64,000 bases of DNA, from NCBI RefSeq assembly GCF_003001815.1, contig NZ_PVMZ01000015.1, positions 1-64,000 on the forward strand, in the 5' to 3' direction. This DNA comes from Actinoplanes italicus (GTDB lineage Bacteria > Actinomycetota > Actinomycetes > Mycobacteriales > Micromonosporaceae). The position numbers and the translations under genes were made by a program. The notes under the pieces were generated by a model, which searched no databases, had not been told where the DNA came from, and worked only from the letters and a program-made list of their open reading frames with translations. Shown here piece after piece: positions 62,632 to 64,000 of this stretch (the stretch's first letter is position 1; each line of letters begins with the position of its first letter).

Positions 62632-63864
62632 ATGCGGATCACCTGTGTGGGCGGCGGCCCCGCCGGCCTGTACTTCGCGACGCTGGCGAAGCTCGCGGAC
62701 CCCGGCAACGAGGTCACCGTGCTGGAACGCAACCCGGCCGGGGTGACCTGGGGCTGGGGTGTGGTGTTCTGGGACGACCTGCTCGACGACCTGTTCACCT
62801 ACGACCCGGTCAGCGCCGAGCGGATCTGGGACGCCGCGTACAAGTGGGACGAGTACGAGGTGCGCGCGACCGGCAAACCCACCACCCATCTGGCCGGGTA
62901 CGGCTTCAGCCTGGGCCGTCACCGGCTGCTCGAGATCCTGGCCGAACGGGCCGTCGAGGCCGGTGTGGAGATCAGCTACTCCGACGAGCTGGCCGACCTC
63001 GGCGATCTGCCGCCGTCCGACCTGGTCGTGGCGTGCGACGGCGCGCGCAGCCGGGTCCGGGAGGCGCACGCCGAGCACTTCGGCGCCGAGGTGGAGATCG
63101 CCCGCAACAAGTACATCTGGCTGGGCACGCCGAAGGTCTTCGACACGTTCACCTTCGGGTTCGAGGAGACCCCGGCCGGCTGGGTGTGGTTCCACGCCTA
63201 CCCGTTCGACGAGCACACCAGCACCTTCATCGTCGAGTGCACGCCCGCGACGTGGTCGGCGCTGGGCTTCGACGAGCTCGACGCGGCCGCCGGGACCGAG
63301 AAGCTGCGGCAGATCTTCGCGTCCCATCTGGACGGCGCGGAGCTGATCGACCAGCGCGCCGACCTGGGCGGCACCGGCTGGCTCAACTTCCGCCGGGTCA
63401 CCGCCCAGCGCTGGGACCACGGCAACGTCGTGCTGATGGGCGACTCCGCGCACACCACCCACTTCGCGATCGGCTCGGGCACGAAGCTGGCCATGCAGGA
63501 CGCGATGGCTCTGGCGGACGCGGTCGCCTCCGGTGACGATCTGCCGGTGGCCCTGGAACGTTACGAGCACCGCCGCAAGGCGGCCCTCGCGCCCCTGCAA
63601 CGTGCGGCGCGGGCGAGCAGCAACTGGTTCGAGCACATGCCCGAGTACGCCCACCTGCCGGCCCGCCGGTTCTCGTACGCCCTGTCGAACCGCCGGGGTG
63701 AGTACGCGACGTGGCGGTACCTGCTGCACATGGCTACGCAGAGCACGGTCCCCCGCACGGTGCTGCGGTGGACGCTGAGCGCCCGCCGGTGGAGCCGGGC
63801 GCGGCGGCGCACCGACGCCACGAACGTCACGACCGGACACGCGATCCTGCCCAACACGGCGTAG
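62632..63864 (+). CDS. FAD monooxygenase, salicylyl-CoA 5-hydroxylase-like
   Basis: A 410-aa class A flavoprotein hydroxylase. FAD is bound by VGGGPAGLYFATLAKL (about 6-21), the NADPH/FAD DG motif is VVACDGARSRVRE, and the GD motif is VVLMGDSAHTTHFAIGSGTK, with LAMQDAMALADAV. HFxIGSGTKLAMxDAxALA is characteristic of salicylyl-CoA 5-hydroxylase and anthraniloyl-CoA monooxygenase rather than general aromatic hydroxylases. It probably hydroxylates an aromatic acyl thioester or a related carrier-bound ring. No thiolation or CoA-ligase gene is seen here. An AGGAG site precedes the ATG. Confidence 0.83.
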   Translation: MRITCVGGGPAGLYFATLAKLADPGNEVTVLERNPAGVTWGWGVVFWDDLLDDLFTYDPVSAERIWDAAYKWDEYEVRATGKPTTHLAGYGFSLGRHRLLEILAERAVEAGVEISYSDELADLGDLPPSDLVVACDGARSRVREAHAEHFGAEVEIARNKYIWLGTPKVFDTFTFGFEETPAGWVWFHAYPFDEHTSTFIVECTPATWSALGFDELDAAAGTEKLRQIFASHLDGAELIDQRADLGGTGWLNFRRVTAQRWDHGNVVLMGDSAHTTHFAIGSGTKLAMQDAMALADAVASGDDLPVALERYEHRRKAALAPLQRAARASSNWFEHMPEYAHLPARRFSYALSNRRGEYATWRYLLHMATQSTVPRTVLRWTLSARRWSRARRRTDATNVTTGHAILPNTA

Positions 63865-63890
63865 CGACGCCCGCAGCGAAGGGATGACCG

Positions 63891-64000
63891 ATGGCCGAAG
63901 GCGCCCTGTTGGAGCCCGGCGACCCGGCGTGGGAGGACGCGCTGCGGCGCGTCCACCACGACGTCTACCACCTGCCGGGGTACGTGACACTCGACGCCCG
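63891..64000 (+). CDS. FemAB-like acyltransferase, copy 2 (cut by window end)
   Basis: The first 36 residues (MAEGALLEPGDPAWEDALRR, then VHHDVYHLPGYVTLDA) closely match the start of the FemAB-like protein at 61606 (LLEPAAREWKETLAHVGHDM, YHVPEYVVLDA). The gene continues beyond the window. It starts 26 bp after the monooxygenase stop, so the three are probably one transcription unit. Confidence 0.8.
   Translation, partial: MAEGALLEPGDPAWEDALRRVHHDVYHLPGYVTLDA

Overview
The window is uniformly GC-rich, starts many genes with GTG, uses tight ATGA/GTGA overlaps between cistrons, and carries actinobacterial families throughout (LAL-type LuxR activators, DUF4360 and DUF2306 proteins, STAS/anti-sigma-type proteins, a gylR/gylCAB-like glycerol locus). 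It is best read as chromosomal DNA of a filamentous actinomycete, probably Micromonosporaceae (Actinoplanes-like). That taxonomic guess is inference. I saw no rRNA, tRNA, CRISPR array, phage or plasmid genes.

Layout. 1-475: no gene, but a MITE-like element with imperfect ~58-bp terminal inverted repeats. 475-5700: small metabolic and regulatory genes, including a frameshifted GntR regulator, alpha/beta hydrolases, a LysR and a TetR regulator, an epoxide-hydrolase-fold protein without its catalytic residues, and a lipoprotein. 6058-15857: a form I (CoxL motif AYxCSFR) aerobic carbon monoxide dehydrogenase locus, transcribed leftward as coxM-S-L, a XdhC-YHS fusion, mocA-like, coxD (MoxR), coxG and coxE, with a second XdhC gene divergent from coxM. 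16910-20653: a copper island with csoR divergent from copZ, a His-rich exported protein and copA, with two CsoR-type palindromes. 20711-24976: a mini-ORF, a large secreted phytase/esterase-like protein and a membrane-anchored multicopper oxidase.

24985-38476: a LAL regulator with an in-frame repeat insertion, a quinone-oxidoreductase-like MDR, DUF2306, a stand-alone divergent EF-Tu with a possible leader pseudoknot, a Fes-like esterase, a peroxiredoxin-like protein, SnoaL-like and DUF4360 proteins, and a two-component system divergent from a three-gene ABC exporter. 38596-45984: a CDP-alcohol phosphatidyltransferase, then a glycerol locus: glpF-glpK-glpD leftward, and an IclR regulator plus a second glycerol kinase rightward. 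46011-48740: a zinc ribbon and three partner-switch/regulatory proteins. 48877-51672: a secreted subtilisin-type protease with a C-terminal starch-binding (CBM20) domain, with a TTGCAA palindrome upstream.

52062-64000: an exopolysaccharide or glycoconjugate locus. Apart from one leftward FemAB-like gene it reads rightward as a tightly packed operon: polysaccharide deacetylase, sugar aminotransferase, glycosyltransferase, Wzz/BY-kinase-like protein with a degenerate P-loop, flippase, O-antigen-ligase-like polymerase, an exported glycan-active-like protein, then a FemAB-like acyltransferase, a salicylyl-CoA-hydroxylase-like flavoprotein and a second FemAB-like paralogue cut by the window end. 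This last trio (61606 to 64000) is the best candidate for an undescribed system: it could make and attach a hydroxylated aromatic acyl group to a surface glycan. That role is inference from gene order and family.
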